A stretch of 64,000 nucleotides of DNA, from positions 2,812,501 through 2,876,500 of the forward strand of contig NZ_CP077091.1 of NCBI RefSeq assembly GCF_014268595.2, given 5' to 3'. Positions within the stretch are counted from its first letter, which is position 1. Each line of letters begins with the position of its first letter. A program made the translations under genes and the position numbers. Origin of the DNA: Pseudomonas hamedanensis (GTDB taxonomy: Bacteria; Pseudomonadota; Gammaproteobacteria; Pseudomonadales; Pseudomonadaceae). A model generated the notes under the pieces. That model ran no database searches, was not told the DNA's origin, and saw only the letters and a list, made by a program, of their open reading frames with translations. This document shows, piece by piece, positions 56,307-64,000 of this stretch.

Positions 56307-56882
56307 TTGGGATTGGGTGAATCTGACGGAAATGAGGCGGCTGGTCGGACGCCTTCGCGAGCAGGCTCACTCCTACAGTGGGGTTGCGGTGGGTCAGGAG
56401 GATATGGGTCGGCTGGCAGGCCGCCTTCGCTGGCAAGCCAGCTCCCACAGTTGGGATTGGGTGAATCTGATGGATATGAGGTGGCTGGTTGGCCGTCATC
56501 GCGAGCAGGCTCACTCCTACAGTGGGATTGTGGTGGGTCAGGAGGATATGGGTCGGCTGGCAGGCCGCCTTCGCTGGCAAGCCAGCTCCCACAGTTGGGA
56601 TTGGGTGAATCTGATGGATATGAGGTGGCTGGTCGGAGGCCTTCGCGAGCAGGCTCGCTCCCACAATGGGATTGTGGTGGGTCAGGAGGATATGGGTCGG
56701 CTGGCAGGCCGCCTTCGCTGGCAAGCCAGCTCCCACAGTTGGGATTGGGTGAATCCGATGGATATGAGGTGGCTGGTCGGAGGCCTTCGCGAGCAGGCTC
56801 ACTCCTACAGTGGGATTGTGGCGGGTCAGGAGGATATGGGTCGGCTGGCAGGCCGCCTTCGCTGGCAAGCCAGCTCCCATAG
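56307..56882. repeat. Four tandem copies of a 144-bp repeat
   Basis: TTGGGATTGGGTGAATCTGA-type units begin at 56307, 56451, 56595 and 56739, an exact 144-bp period, and the last ends at about 56882. Each holds one CGCGAGCAGGCTC REP core and one CGCTGGCAAGCCAGCTCCCA palindrome. Copies differ at only a few positions, so amplification is recent. Long open frames run through on both strands only because 144 is a multiple of 3; no coding signal was found. Confidence 0.9.
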
Positions 56883-56907
56883 CAAAAGCAAGCCGCTCTG
56901 GCTTCTG

Positions 56908-57204
56908 ACCACTCAACACGATGAGCGTTAGCTCAAGTACCGCCTTTGCTTCTCACCACTCAACACAATGAGCGTTAGCTCGAGTAACGCTCTTGATCTT
57001 GATGCACGGCGCCCGTCGGAAGGCTGAGCGGAGGGATTGATCCGGGGGTGGGAGCGCAGCGACCGTACGACGAAGTCGTACACAGCGGAAGGAGGTGCAG
57101 CGAAGCAAACCGGAAACGCTGCGCCCGGATCGATCCCGCAGCGAAGGCACCCCGAGCCTAGGCGAGGGGCCGCACGTCAGGGTAAAAGGCCTTTGGTTAC
57201 TTTG
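56908..57204. repeat. 48-bp direct duplication and long dispersed GC-rich element
   Basis: CCACTCAACACGATGAGCGT at 56909 recurs with two changes at 56956, period 48. It is followed by a GC-rich stretch with alternating hairpins (GACCGTACGACGAAGTCGTA; CGCACGTCAGGG; CAAAGTGACC...) that looks like the long dispersed intergenic element seen many times per genome in this group. From 57205 to 57449 no feature other than the toxin upstream region is recognised. Confidence 0.6.
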
Positions 57205-57449
57205 GGCCCCCAAAGTGACCCGCCGTCAGGGCGGAACCCTAAGCCGCCATCACCCAAAAAACGAATATCCCCCCAATCCGCCAGCGCCAGGCCGGCTGTC
57301 AGGCCGCCTTCGCAAGCAGGAGCTCGCTCCCCCCCAGTGAAGGGCACTACGCGAAAACCAGCGATCCCCCGCAATACATATCTACCACCAAAGCCGCCAC
57401 CCCCCTCGCCATGCTGAAGGCTCTTCCCACCAGCCTGGAGACCGTGTCC

Positions 57450-60400
57450 ATGAGCACACCCAACAGCCCACCCTCACCGGCAGAAACCAAAAGCGACCTC
57501 AACCAGATCGGACAAAACCTGTTCAGGATCGACACCCCACTGCTCGAAGAACAACCGCCGACCGCCGAACAGCGCTACCTCAAGCGCCTCGACGAGCAGC
57601 TCAAGGACTACCGCGAACGCTACCTGCAACGTAGCCGTCCGCTGTACCAGAAACTGGCCAACAGCGACCTGCACAGCGAAGAAGGCAAGAAGCTGCTCGC
57701 GACACTGAAAATCCGCCTCAACACGCAACTGATCAACCTGGACCTGAACGAGCGCATCGAGGGCAAGCCGGCGAAAACCTACCTGATCTACGAGGCCGGG
57801 TTTACCGCTCTGGAACAGGAGGCCCGCCAGGCCGTCAAGGATCGGCTGCTGCACCCGCAAGTCGGCGCGCTCCTGGAAAAAACCGCGCTGGCGCCGATGC
57901 TGCGTCCGGCCATGTACGCCTTACAGTTCAGCTATCAGGCAAACACCGTCGAACTGGCCGGAGCCTTTGTCATCACCGAAAGGGATCACCCCAGGGTCAG
58001 CGACTTGCTGTCCGACCAGAGCGTCGGGTATGCGGTGTTGTTCACCCCGGCCAGAGGTATTGAGTTCTTCGACTCTCTGGCCGACCTTGATGCTCACCTG
58101 CTCAAGTGTGTGAAGCACGCCACAGCCGAAGACGAATTCATGCGAATGCTGCCCTCGCGTTTCCATGGAGTGGGCGTCGCCGGAATCTGGCCGCTGCAGC
58201 TGTCGTTGATCGACAGTGAACCACTGTTCGAACATACCTATGATGCGCTGATCGATAAACGCACGCAGGATGTCGAACGCGCCTTGAGCCTGATCGACAA
58301 CCCGCAACATGACGCCGCCCGGCTGTGCGCAGCGCTCGACCGGGCCATCGCCGACGTACTGCCGGACCTCACGCCGCGCCTCGAACTACGCGCGCAAACC
58401 TTGTTTGAACGCCACCTTTATTACAGCGCACCGAATTGGTATCGCAGCGCCAGCGAACCCCACCGAACCGAACTGGCGCAGCATCTGCACAACTACAGCC
58501 AGGCGCGTCACGATCTGTTGCAACTGATGGGGGCGGCGACCAGTCCACCAACGCTGGCACGCTACCAATGGCTGGAGCGGCTCAGCGATGACCTGGAGAT
58601 CGACGACCTTGATCCCGACCACTTACAGATCAATACCCGTCGCTATCTCGCCGGGTACGGCGTGTATGAGCACCAACGCAGCCTGACCGATCTGGCCCTG
58701 CTCGGCCCGCATACGGGGGATGAGTCGGCGGGTTCGGATTTTCTGCTCAAGACCACCCTCACGTACAACAACGCGCCGCTGCCTGAAGAATACGCAGACG
58801 TGACGCCGGCATGGCTGATCCGGCAAGCACTGAGCCTGCAACCACGAATCGACTTTTCCAACGTGCAAAAACAAATGCACGCGTTGCCCGCCGTCAGCCA
58901 GGCCATCGAGCATATGTTCGATCAGCGCATTGTCGCGCTGGCCTACACGGCGTGGCTGCAAGGCCATTTGCTCGCAAGTGACTGGCAATTGATTCAGGAC
59001 TTGCGCGCCGGCAATGCGTCACACCTGCAAGCCGCGCTTTTGTCGCTGCACGGTGCGCAACTCCAGGACCTCTGGGTCCTGCGCCAGATCGATGCCTCCG
59101 GCGCCCTCAAGCGCGTACTGCTGTGTACTCCGCAAGCCCCGCGAGAGCAGCAGTTTCAGGCGTTTGCCAGCGAGCTGGAGTGTCAGACCCATCTGCTCGG
59201 GTGGGCTGCTCACAATGACGCCGCCGACAGCATGAAAGCCTATCTGGTCAACCGCACGCCGCTGCGTTTTCGCCAGAACATGCAGAAAATTCTCGCGGCG
59301 CTGGGCTTCAAGCCTGAGGCGATGGAACACAAGGAAGTCAAATTCATCAATATCGGCACTCACCGCGATTGCCTCAGGGCTATGACCCGGCACTTGCTGG
59401 CTACGCGGGTTGACGACTATGACTTTGGCACCCCGCTGTGGTACCGCTCGACCTCGGCCAGCAACCGCAAAAAGCTCACCACGCTGACCGAAGAGGCCGA
59501 GTGTGTCCTTCGTGCATTCGATAAGCACCCTTCTTCGGGCAGCGGTTTTCAAGGCTTTGACGCCTATGTCCACGAACAGGCGAAAATCAGCCTCAACCGT
59601 CTGCTGAATCGTCCCGCCAACGACGTCGATCCGGATAGCGTGCGGGTACACGCTCAGACCTCGGTCGTGCCGTCACAGACACCGGCGCCGCTGACCTACA
59701 CACGGTTGTTTCGTGACGGCTATCCAGATGATTTCGGCCTGATCGATCCGAAAATTTCGCAGTCGGCGCGTTTCACCGGCCCGCCGGGGATTGATGTGAG
59801 TGCACTGACCCCGCAAAACGTCGCGCGCTCGGTCACCGGCGTTTGGATCGGCCAACGTTATACCGACAAGGTCAAGGCCGAGCTGCAAAGCGCTGCAAGC
59901 GTGGGCTACGGATTGCGACGCAACACCACGCTGGCGATTACCCAGCGCCAGATGAAGCGCGCCGCTCTTGAATGCCAGTTGCAAGGACACATCGCCAGTG
60001 CGGACCTGCAATGGCTCGAACAGAGTATCGACAGCCTGGGCGATACGACGCCAGCGACACGCACTCGCTACGCCCTGCATCGCCTGATGATCGACGGCGA
60101 ATGGGTCATCGACACCTGGCTGTTCAGCCACGACAAGAACCCGGTTCTGCTCTACACCCCGCAAGCACCGGACGGAGTCAGCTTTCGCGAAGCCAGGCTG
60201 TTCAATTACCTGCTCAAAGAGCAGCCTGGATTCGGCGGATACCTCGCAGGACGGGTTGGGGTGCAAGCGCAAAGCCGGGTTCGCACGTTCCTCGACAGCG
60301 CTCGCAAAGGCTTGCCTGACACGCTGAACAGAACCACTCCCAGCCCTGCGCGTTACGACTCGACCCGCTCGGTCGCGCCGGTCAGTGACATGCGCTACGC

Positions 60401-63179
60401 CCTTTACGACATGAAATTGCAGCGCAAGATCGACGATGTTCACGCTACCACCACCAGTCGTGCGCAGATGATCGGCGGGCTGATCTGGACCTGCGTCGAA
60501 TGGGTCACGGCGATTGCCACCGCGCCCTTTCCGCTGCTGAGCCTGACCACCGGCGTGCTGCTGGCCTTCAAAGACGCCATGCTCGCCCTGCACGCCTACC
60601 GACAGGGTGACAACGCCATGGCGTTGCAGCATTTGCTTGGTTACCTGTTCAACAGTGCCGGCGCGCTGCTGACCGACCTGCGCCCGGCGCTGCGTTCGCT
60701 CAAACAGGTGGTGCGCTTGCCACGCCTGCGGGTCGCCGCAGCCACCCCCGAAGAGGCATTGAAACTGATCGAACCGCTGGAAGCGGTTTCCACGCTGCCG
60801 ACGGACATACAACCGGTGGTCTTCCGTGGACAGACCTTTTGGGCTGCGACAGATCCGGACTCACTCGGCCGCTTTCTGTTGCATCGCCTCGACCCTGACA
60901 CCGGCACACTGCGCTCGACCGGCATGCTGGTATCGCCCAATGCCGACGGGGTCATGGTGCGCAGCGGTGTGGCTGGCGGCGCGCCGAAGTATGAAGCCGT
61001 TTCGGACACGCCTGGGCTGCACAAGGAATTCGGCATACCGCCGCAATACCGCGATCGCCTTGAAAGCGCCATGAATCCAGAAACGCGCAAGGAGGTCATC
61101 GCTCGCAGCAAGGACTTTAGGAGCCACCCCGACACGATTGTCGGCGCCGCGGTGATGGATCTTCATGAGACGCGCAAGGCCCACCTGCTACAGGCCGAAA
61201 AACTGACCGCCGCCGCCACCCGGCATTGGGACACGCTGGCGCCACTGTCGGCCCGGGCCCCGGTTCCTGCTGTCTCTGCCGACACGACCTTTGCACAACT
61301 GATCGCCAGCGAAGCCTTCAGCGGCAAGAGCCTGGTGATCGGTGCCCGCCCCGGCTCCATTGCCAGCAAGCAAGCGCTGATCACGAACATTGACGCGCTG
61401 ATCGAAAGAGGCTTCAAGCGCCTTTATCTGGAATACCTGCCGGACGATGTCTTTCATCTCAAGCTGGAAAAACTGAATAAGGGAGGCACCTGGCAGCACA
61501 TCAAAGAACATTTGAAGGCCATCGACCGCGCATTGGGGTACCCGCCCAAAGCCCCGTTTTCTTTCGTGGCGCTTGTGCGCGAGGCGCGCAAAAAGGGTCT
61601 GAAGATCAAGGCACTGGATGCCTCCACCTCCTACCAGCTGGACGATGTGTTGAAACTTGAAGATGCTTCGCCGCTGACGCCACGAGGCAATAACATCCGC
61701 AACTTCTATTCGCACAAGGCCATTGCCGCCGACATCGCCGATGCTCCGGACGAGCGCTGGGTCGTCCTGACCGATGAGTCGCGAATGGTCACGCACAACG
61801 CCACGCCGGGCCTGGCCGACCTGCATGACGCCGTCGCCTTGCGCATCGAGGATGTCGCTCTGGGTCAACCGGCGAGCATCAAGGTCGATACCGCCGGCGC
61901 GATCACCGGCGACGCAGCGACCAAAGGCGATTACCACATGACGCTGCCCACCGCGTACAAAGCGCCGAGGACACCGGCAAAAACCGTCGCTGCCTCCGGC
62001 TCCGGTAGCGGGCATTTCGATGAGTTCGACATTGCATCGGTGCACCACGAACAGCTGCATGAAATGCATTACCAGCCACGCGGACTGGACCCGCGGTACG
62101 GGCACGTCGTAAAAGCCAAGTCCGACGCGGCCGAAGCGTTTATCGACATGCGCACAAAACTGCTCGAGAAGGCAGAGAGTCATTTCACCCATTACACCCC
62201 ACCCGCTCGAGCGACACTGCCGACGCTCACTACGGACGCCACAGCGGATTCGTTATTCAAGCAAGTGGCCGACGGTGACTTTGCCGGCCTGGTGCTCGGC
62301 GAAGCCCATTCGGCGCAATCGAGCAAGGCGCTGCTGATCAAGCAGCTGGAAAAACACAAAGGCCGCTACAAAACGCTGTATGTGGAACATTTGCAGACCG
62401 ATTTGCATCAAGCTGACCTGGACGATTTCTGTGCCGGCAAGACCATGTCCGCCCATTTGCGCCGATACCTGAGCAGTCAGGACGAAGGGCACATGCGGTT
62501 CTACAAAGGCACGACAGACAATTACACCAGCGTCATTGAAAAAGCGGCCAAATATGGCTATCGCATCAGAGCGCTTGATTGCGTCGCCAGCTATCACATG
62601 AAGGCGCTCTCCGACCCGCGCGTACAGCGCAACCGCATGTTCAGCTATTTTGCCTCCAGAGTGATCGAAGCCGACCAACTGGCCAACGGGCCGCACAAGT
62701 GGATCGCCTTCGTCGGCAGCGCCCACACTGGTTACAACCTGGGGGTACCGGGCCTGGCGGATATGCTCGGTGCCGTCAGCCTGCACGTGCACGACACGAC
62801 GCCCGCGCTCGCTCAACGCCTTCAGCGCGGTTACTGGGAGGTCGCCACCGAAAGCATGCCCACTGCCACTCGCGCAATACGCAGTGATTTCAAAATGGAG
62901 GTCGGCATCCCCGGCAAGCGGCTCGACCCAGCCCCCGCAGCTGTACAACGCGAACGCTTGACCGAGCAAGGGCAATTCATCATCGAGCGCCCGAATACTC
63001 GGGAAACCCGCCTCGTTCATCGATCTCGCACCGGTGAAACCGTCGAGACGCCGATCCAGGTGGACGACAAAGGTCTGTTTTTCATTGATTACCGGGATAG
63101 AGCGCTGGACCGTTTCAAAACCCTCGAAGAGCTCATCATGATGCTACGGAGCGAGTTCAATCTCAGGCCGGTGACCTGA
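57450..63179 (+). CDS. Large dermonecrotic-toxin-like protein with tandem Tiki/EreA-like C-terminal domains
   Basis: About 1909 residues, starting MSTPNSPPSPAETKSDLNQI; this ATG has GGAG about 10 bases upstream, whereas one 39 bases earlier has no ribosome site. Residues about 20-950 look like the DUF6543 (dermonecrotic/membrane-targeted effector) architecture of pseudomonad toxins, with two related segments (YTAWLQGHLLASDWQLIQDL and CQLQGHIASADLQWLEQSID). A hydrophobic stretch at about 1005-1050 (GGLIWTCVEWVTAIATAPFP) could enter membranes. Residues about 1290-1480 and 1610-1790 are a duplicated alpha/beta domain of the Tiki/EreA/ChaN type. The second copy keeps GEAH (1617-1620), VEH (1645-1647), ALD (1708-1710) and GSAH (1756-1759). 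The first has GARP, LEY, ALD and TDESR instead. No secretion genes adjoin; route of export and target are unknown. Confidence 0.8.
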   Translation: MSTPNSPPSPAETKSDLNQIGQNLFRIDTPLLEEQPPTAEQRYLKRLDEQLKDYRERYLQRSRPLYQKLANSDLHSEEGKKLLATLKIRLNTQLINLDLNERIEGKPAKTYLIYEAGFTALEQEARQAVKDRLLHPQVGALLEKTALAPMLRPAMYALQFSYQANTVELAGAFVITERDHPRVSDLLSDQSVGYAVLFTPARGIEFFDSLADLDAHLLKCVKHATAEDEFMRMLPSRFHGVGVAGIWPLQLSLIDSEPLFEHTYDALIDKRTQDVERALSLIDNPQHDAARLCAALDRAIADVLPDLTPRLELRAQTLFERHLYYSAPNWYRSASEPHRTELAQHLHNYSQARHDLLQLMGAATSPPTLARYQWLERLSDDLEIDDLDPDHLQINTRRYLAGYGVYEHQRSLTDLALLGPHTGDESAGSDFLLKTTLTYNNAPLPEEYADVTPAWLIRQALSLQPRIDFSNVQKQMHALPAVSQAIEHMFDQRIVALAYTAWLQGHLLASDWQLIQDLRAGNASHLQAALLSLHGAQLQDLWVLRQIDASGALKRVLLCTPQAPREQQFQAFASELECQTHLLGWAAHNDAADSMKAYLVNRTPLRFRQNMQKILAALGFKPEAMEHKEVKFINIGTHRDCLRAMTRHLLATRVDDYDFGTPLWYRSTSASNRKKLTTLTEEAECVLRAFDKHPSSGSGFQGFDAYVHEQAKISLNRLLNRPANDVDPDSVRVHAQTSVVPSQTPAPLTYTRLFRDGYPDDFGLIDPKISQSARFTGPPGIDVSALTPQNVARSVTGVWIGQRYTDKVKAELQSAASVGYGLRRNTTLAITQRQMKRAALECQLQGHIASADLQWLEQSIDSLGDTTPATRTRYALHRLMIDGEWVIDTWLFSHDKNPVLLYTPQAPDGVSFREARLFNYLLKEQPGFGGYLAGRVGVQAQSRVRTFLDSARKGLPDTLNRTTPSPARYDSTRSVAPVSDMRYALYDMKLQRKIDDVHATTTSRAQMIGGLIWTCVEWVTAIATAPFPLLSLTTGVLLAFKDAMLALHAYRQGDNAMALQHLLGYLFNSAGALLTDLRPALRSLKQVVRLPRLRVAAATPEEALKLIEPLEAVSTLPTDIQPVVFRGQTFWAATDPDSLGRFLLHRLDPDTGTLRSTGMLVSPNADGVMVRSGVAGGAPKYEAVSDTPGLHKEFGIPPQYRDRLESAMNPETRKEVIARSKDFRSHPDTIVGAAVMDLHETRKAHLLQAEKLTAAATRHWDTLAPLSARAPVPAVSADTTFAQLIASEAFSGKSLVIGARPGSIASKQALITNIDALIERGFKRLYLEYLPDDVFHLKLEKLNKGGTWQHIKEHLKAIDRALGYPPKAPFSFVALVREARKKGLKIKALDASTSYQLDDVLKLEDASPLTPRGNNIRNFYSHKAIAADIADAPDERWVVLTDESRMVTHNATPGLADLHDAVALRIEDVALGQPASIKVDTAGAITGDAATKGDYHMTLPTAYKAPRTPAKTVAASGSGSGHFDEFDIASVHHEQLHEMHYQPRGLDPRYGHVVKAKSDAAEAFIDMRTKLLEKAESHFTHYTPPARATLPTLTTDATADSLFKQVADGDFAGLVLGEAHSAQSSKALLIKQLEKHKGRYKTLYVEHLQTDLHQADLDDFCAGKTMSAHLRRYLSSQDEGHMRFYKGTTDNYTSVIEKAAKYGYRIRALDCVASYHMKALSDPRVQRNRMFSYFASRVIEADQLANGPHKWIAFVGSAHTGYNLGVPGLADMLGAVSLHVHDTTPALAQRLQRGYWEVATESMPTATRAIRSDFKMEVGIPGKRLDPAPAAVQRERLTEQGQFIIERPNTRETRLVHRSRTGETVETPIQVDDKGLFFIDYRDRALDRFKTLEELIMMLRSEFNLRPVT

Positions 63180-63230
63180 GTCGACGATCTTGCGCCGGGC
63201 TGCCGCGGTTGGTAGCCCATCGCAGGCAAC

Positions 63231-63264
63231 AAAAAACCCGCTGAAATCACTTTCAGCGGGTTTT
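63231..63264. terminator. Intrinsic terminator after the toxin gene
   Basis: AAAACCCGCTGAAA-TCAC-TTTCAGCGGGTTTT, symmetrical and able to serve both the plus-strand toxin and the minus-strand NIF3-like gene. Confidence 0.92.
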
Positions 63265-63282
63265 CTGTTTCAGCAGCAGCGG

Positions 63283-63594
63283 TCAGAAATCTGCCAACTG
63301 CCACACCTCATAAGCCGGTGTTTCGTAGGGATGACTAAGCTTCAACGCTGCCACAACAGCAACAATCAGCTCGTCTGCCACCACCAGCTCGACCTTCCAC
63401 TCCTCAACCCGCTCAACCTGCCCCGCCTCGCCTATGAACGGCTGACTGCCGTCCAGAGGCCGAAACTGACCAGACCCGAGCACTTGCCAGGCGCAATGGT
63501 CATAGTCGCCAATTCGCCCGCCACCGGCAGCGAACACAGCGTCTTTGACCACTTCGACATGACTGTCGGGAACAAAAAAAGCGAGTTTGTACAC
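63283..63594 (-). CDS. NIF3/CutA-fold small protein (YqfO C-terminal type)
   Basis: A 103-residue protein starting with GTG (VYKLAFFVPDSHVEVVKDAV), a ferredoxin-like fold: AAGGGRIGDYDHCAWQVLGS, GQFRPLDGSQPFIGEAGQVE, LSHPYETPAYEVWQL. The HPYETPAYE and G-G-IG-Y-C motifs are those of the domain inserted in NIF3-family proteins such as YqfO, here free-standing. It begins 5 bp after the purL stop and is therefore likely cotranscribed. Function unknown. An alternative longer frame would overlap purL. Confidence 0.87.
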   Translation of the reverse strand: MYKLAFFVPDSHVEVVKDAVFAAGGGRIGDYDHCAWQVLGSGQFRPLDGSQPFIGEAGQVERVEEWKVELVVADELIVAVVAALKLSHPYETPAYEVWQLADF

Positions 63595-63599
63595 GACGC

Positions 63600-64000
63600 T
63601 TAGTTCACCCACACGCGAGCGTTGCGGAACATGCGCATCCACGGTGCGTCTTCGTTCCACTCTTCCGAGCGCCACGAGTTCTGCACGGCGCGGAAAACCC
63701 GCTCCGGGTGCGGCATCATGATCGTCACGCGGCCGTCACGGCTGGTGAGACCGGTGATCCCGCGCGGCGAGCCGTTCGGGTTGGCCGGGTAGGCTTCGGT
63801 GACCTTGCCATGGTTATCGACAAAACGCATCGCCACGCAACCGGACAGATCGGCTTCCAGCAACGCTTCTTCGCTGGAGAACTCGGCATGCCCTTCACCG
63901 TGGGCGATGGCGATCGGCATGCGCGAACCGGCCATGCCCTGCAGGAAGATCGAGTTCGACTCCTGAACCTGCACCATCGCCACGCGCGCTTCGAACTGCT
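63600..64000 (-). CDS. purL: Phosphoribosylformylglycinamidine synthase, C-terminal end only
   Basis: The 3' end of purL; the rest lies beyond the right edge. The visible 133 residues are the end of the glutaminase domain: [42 protein letters not shown]-type [20 protein letters not shown], and the catalytic His/Glu in [13 protein letters not shown]. The protein ends RVWVN. PurL makes FGAM in purine synthesis. Confidence 0.95.
   Translation of the reverse strand, partial: QFEARVAMVQVQESNSIFLQGMAGSRMPIAIAHGEGHAEFSSEEALLEADLSGCVAMRFVDNHGKVTEAYPANPNGSPRGITGLTSRDGRVTIMMPHPERVFRAVQNSWRSEEWNEDAPWMRMFRNARVWVN

Noticed and set aside
56131..56931. Repetitive 144-bp units considered as a CRISPR array or a repeat protein
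   Set aside because: Units are contiguous with no unique spacers, so not CRISPR; open frames on both strands follow from a 3n period and carry no start signals, so not a protein.

Overview
The window is a chromosomal segment of a Pseudomonas of the fluorescens group. This rests on the wsp chemosensory operon, the dispersed palindromic repeats (cores such as GGAGCGAGCCTGCTCGCGAA and GGCGAGGGAGCTTGCTCCC), a DUF3509 gene, and the gene order recJ-yaeQ...thrC-hom-dsbC-xerD...rplS-trmD-rimM-rpsP-ffh...purT...nagRABFE...purL, which is the Pseudomonas arrangement. Most genes are GC-rich and closely packed; the exceptions are clear islands.

Layout. 1-5.1 kb: minus-strand wspA-B-C-D-E (wspE runs off the left edge), the receptor-to-kinase part of the Wsp surface-sensing, c-di-GMP-controlling pathway. 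5.2-17.3 kb: an orphan type VI secretion island on the plus strand: tandem REP elements, three copies of a TGCGCAA-N4-TTGCGCA palindrome, a sigma-54-like promoter, hcp, vgrG, a DUF4123 adaptor and a 1677-residue Rhs toxin with its immunity gene. An AT-rich series of displaced toxin tips, immunity genes and rhs/vgrG debris follows. 17.3-20.8 kb: a yebE-like gene, a phosphoribosyltransferase/SLOG two-gene cassette, a possible C4-type antisense RNA with a BRO-N gene, and a 61-residue protein. 21.1-31.4 kb: opgD, an old-yellow-enzyme oxidoreductase, recJ, yaeQ, a class III CoA-transferase, a periplasmic solute-binding-like protein, DUF3509, a lone receiver-domain protein and a BvgS-like sensor without its kinase.

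31.5-48.8 kb: housekeeping genes: thrC, hom, dsbC, xerD, the ribosomal/tRNA operon rpsP-rimM-trmD-rplS, ffh, a CcsA-like protein and a CNNM/CorC-like protein, an MHS-family transporter, purT, a VUT transporter, a DUF1289 protein, a gamma-carbonic anhydrase, two Nudix hydrolases and an L,D-transpeptidase-like protein. 49.0-56.3 kb: a complete N-acetylglucosamine PTS locus (nagR, nagA, nagB-II, nagF, nagE). Its promoter carries two TGGTATT half-sites in the -35/-10 spacer. 56.3-57.4 kb: four tandem 144-bp repeats and a long dispersed element. 57.4-63.2 kb: a dermonecrotic-toxin-like protein of about 1909 residues ending in two tandem Tiki/EreA/ChaN-like domains, one with intact candidate catalytic residues and one eroded. 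The right edge holds a NIF3/CutA-like gene and the 3' end of purL.

The most interesting parts are the large toxin with paired Tiki-like domains, the Rhs tip/immunity graveyard with two related toxin tips, the candidate enhancer palindromes of the hcp promoter, and the PRTase-SLOG cassette. All assignments come from reading translations and motifs; no database search was run.
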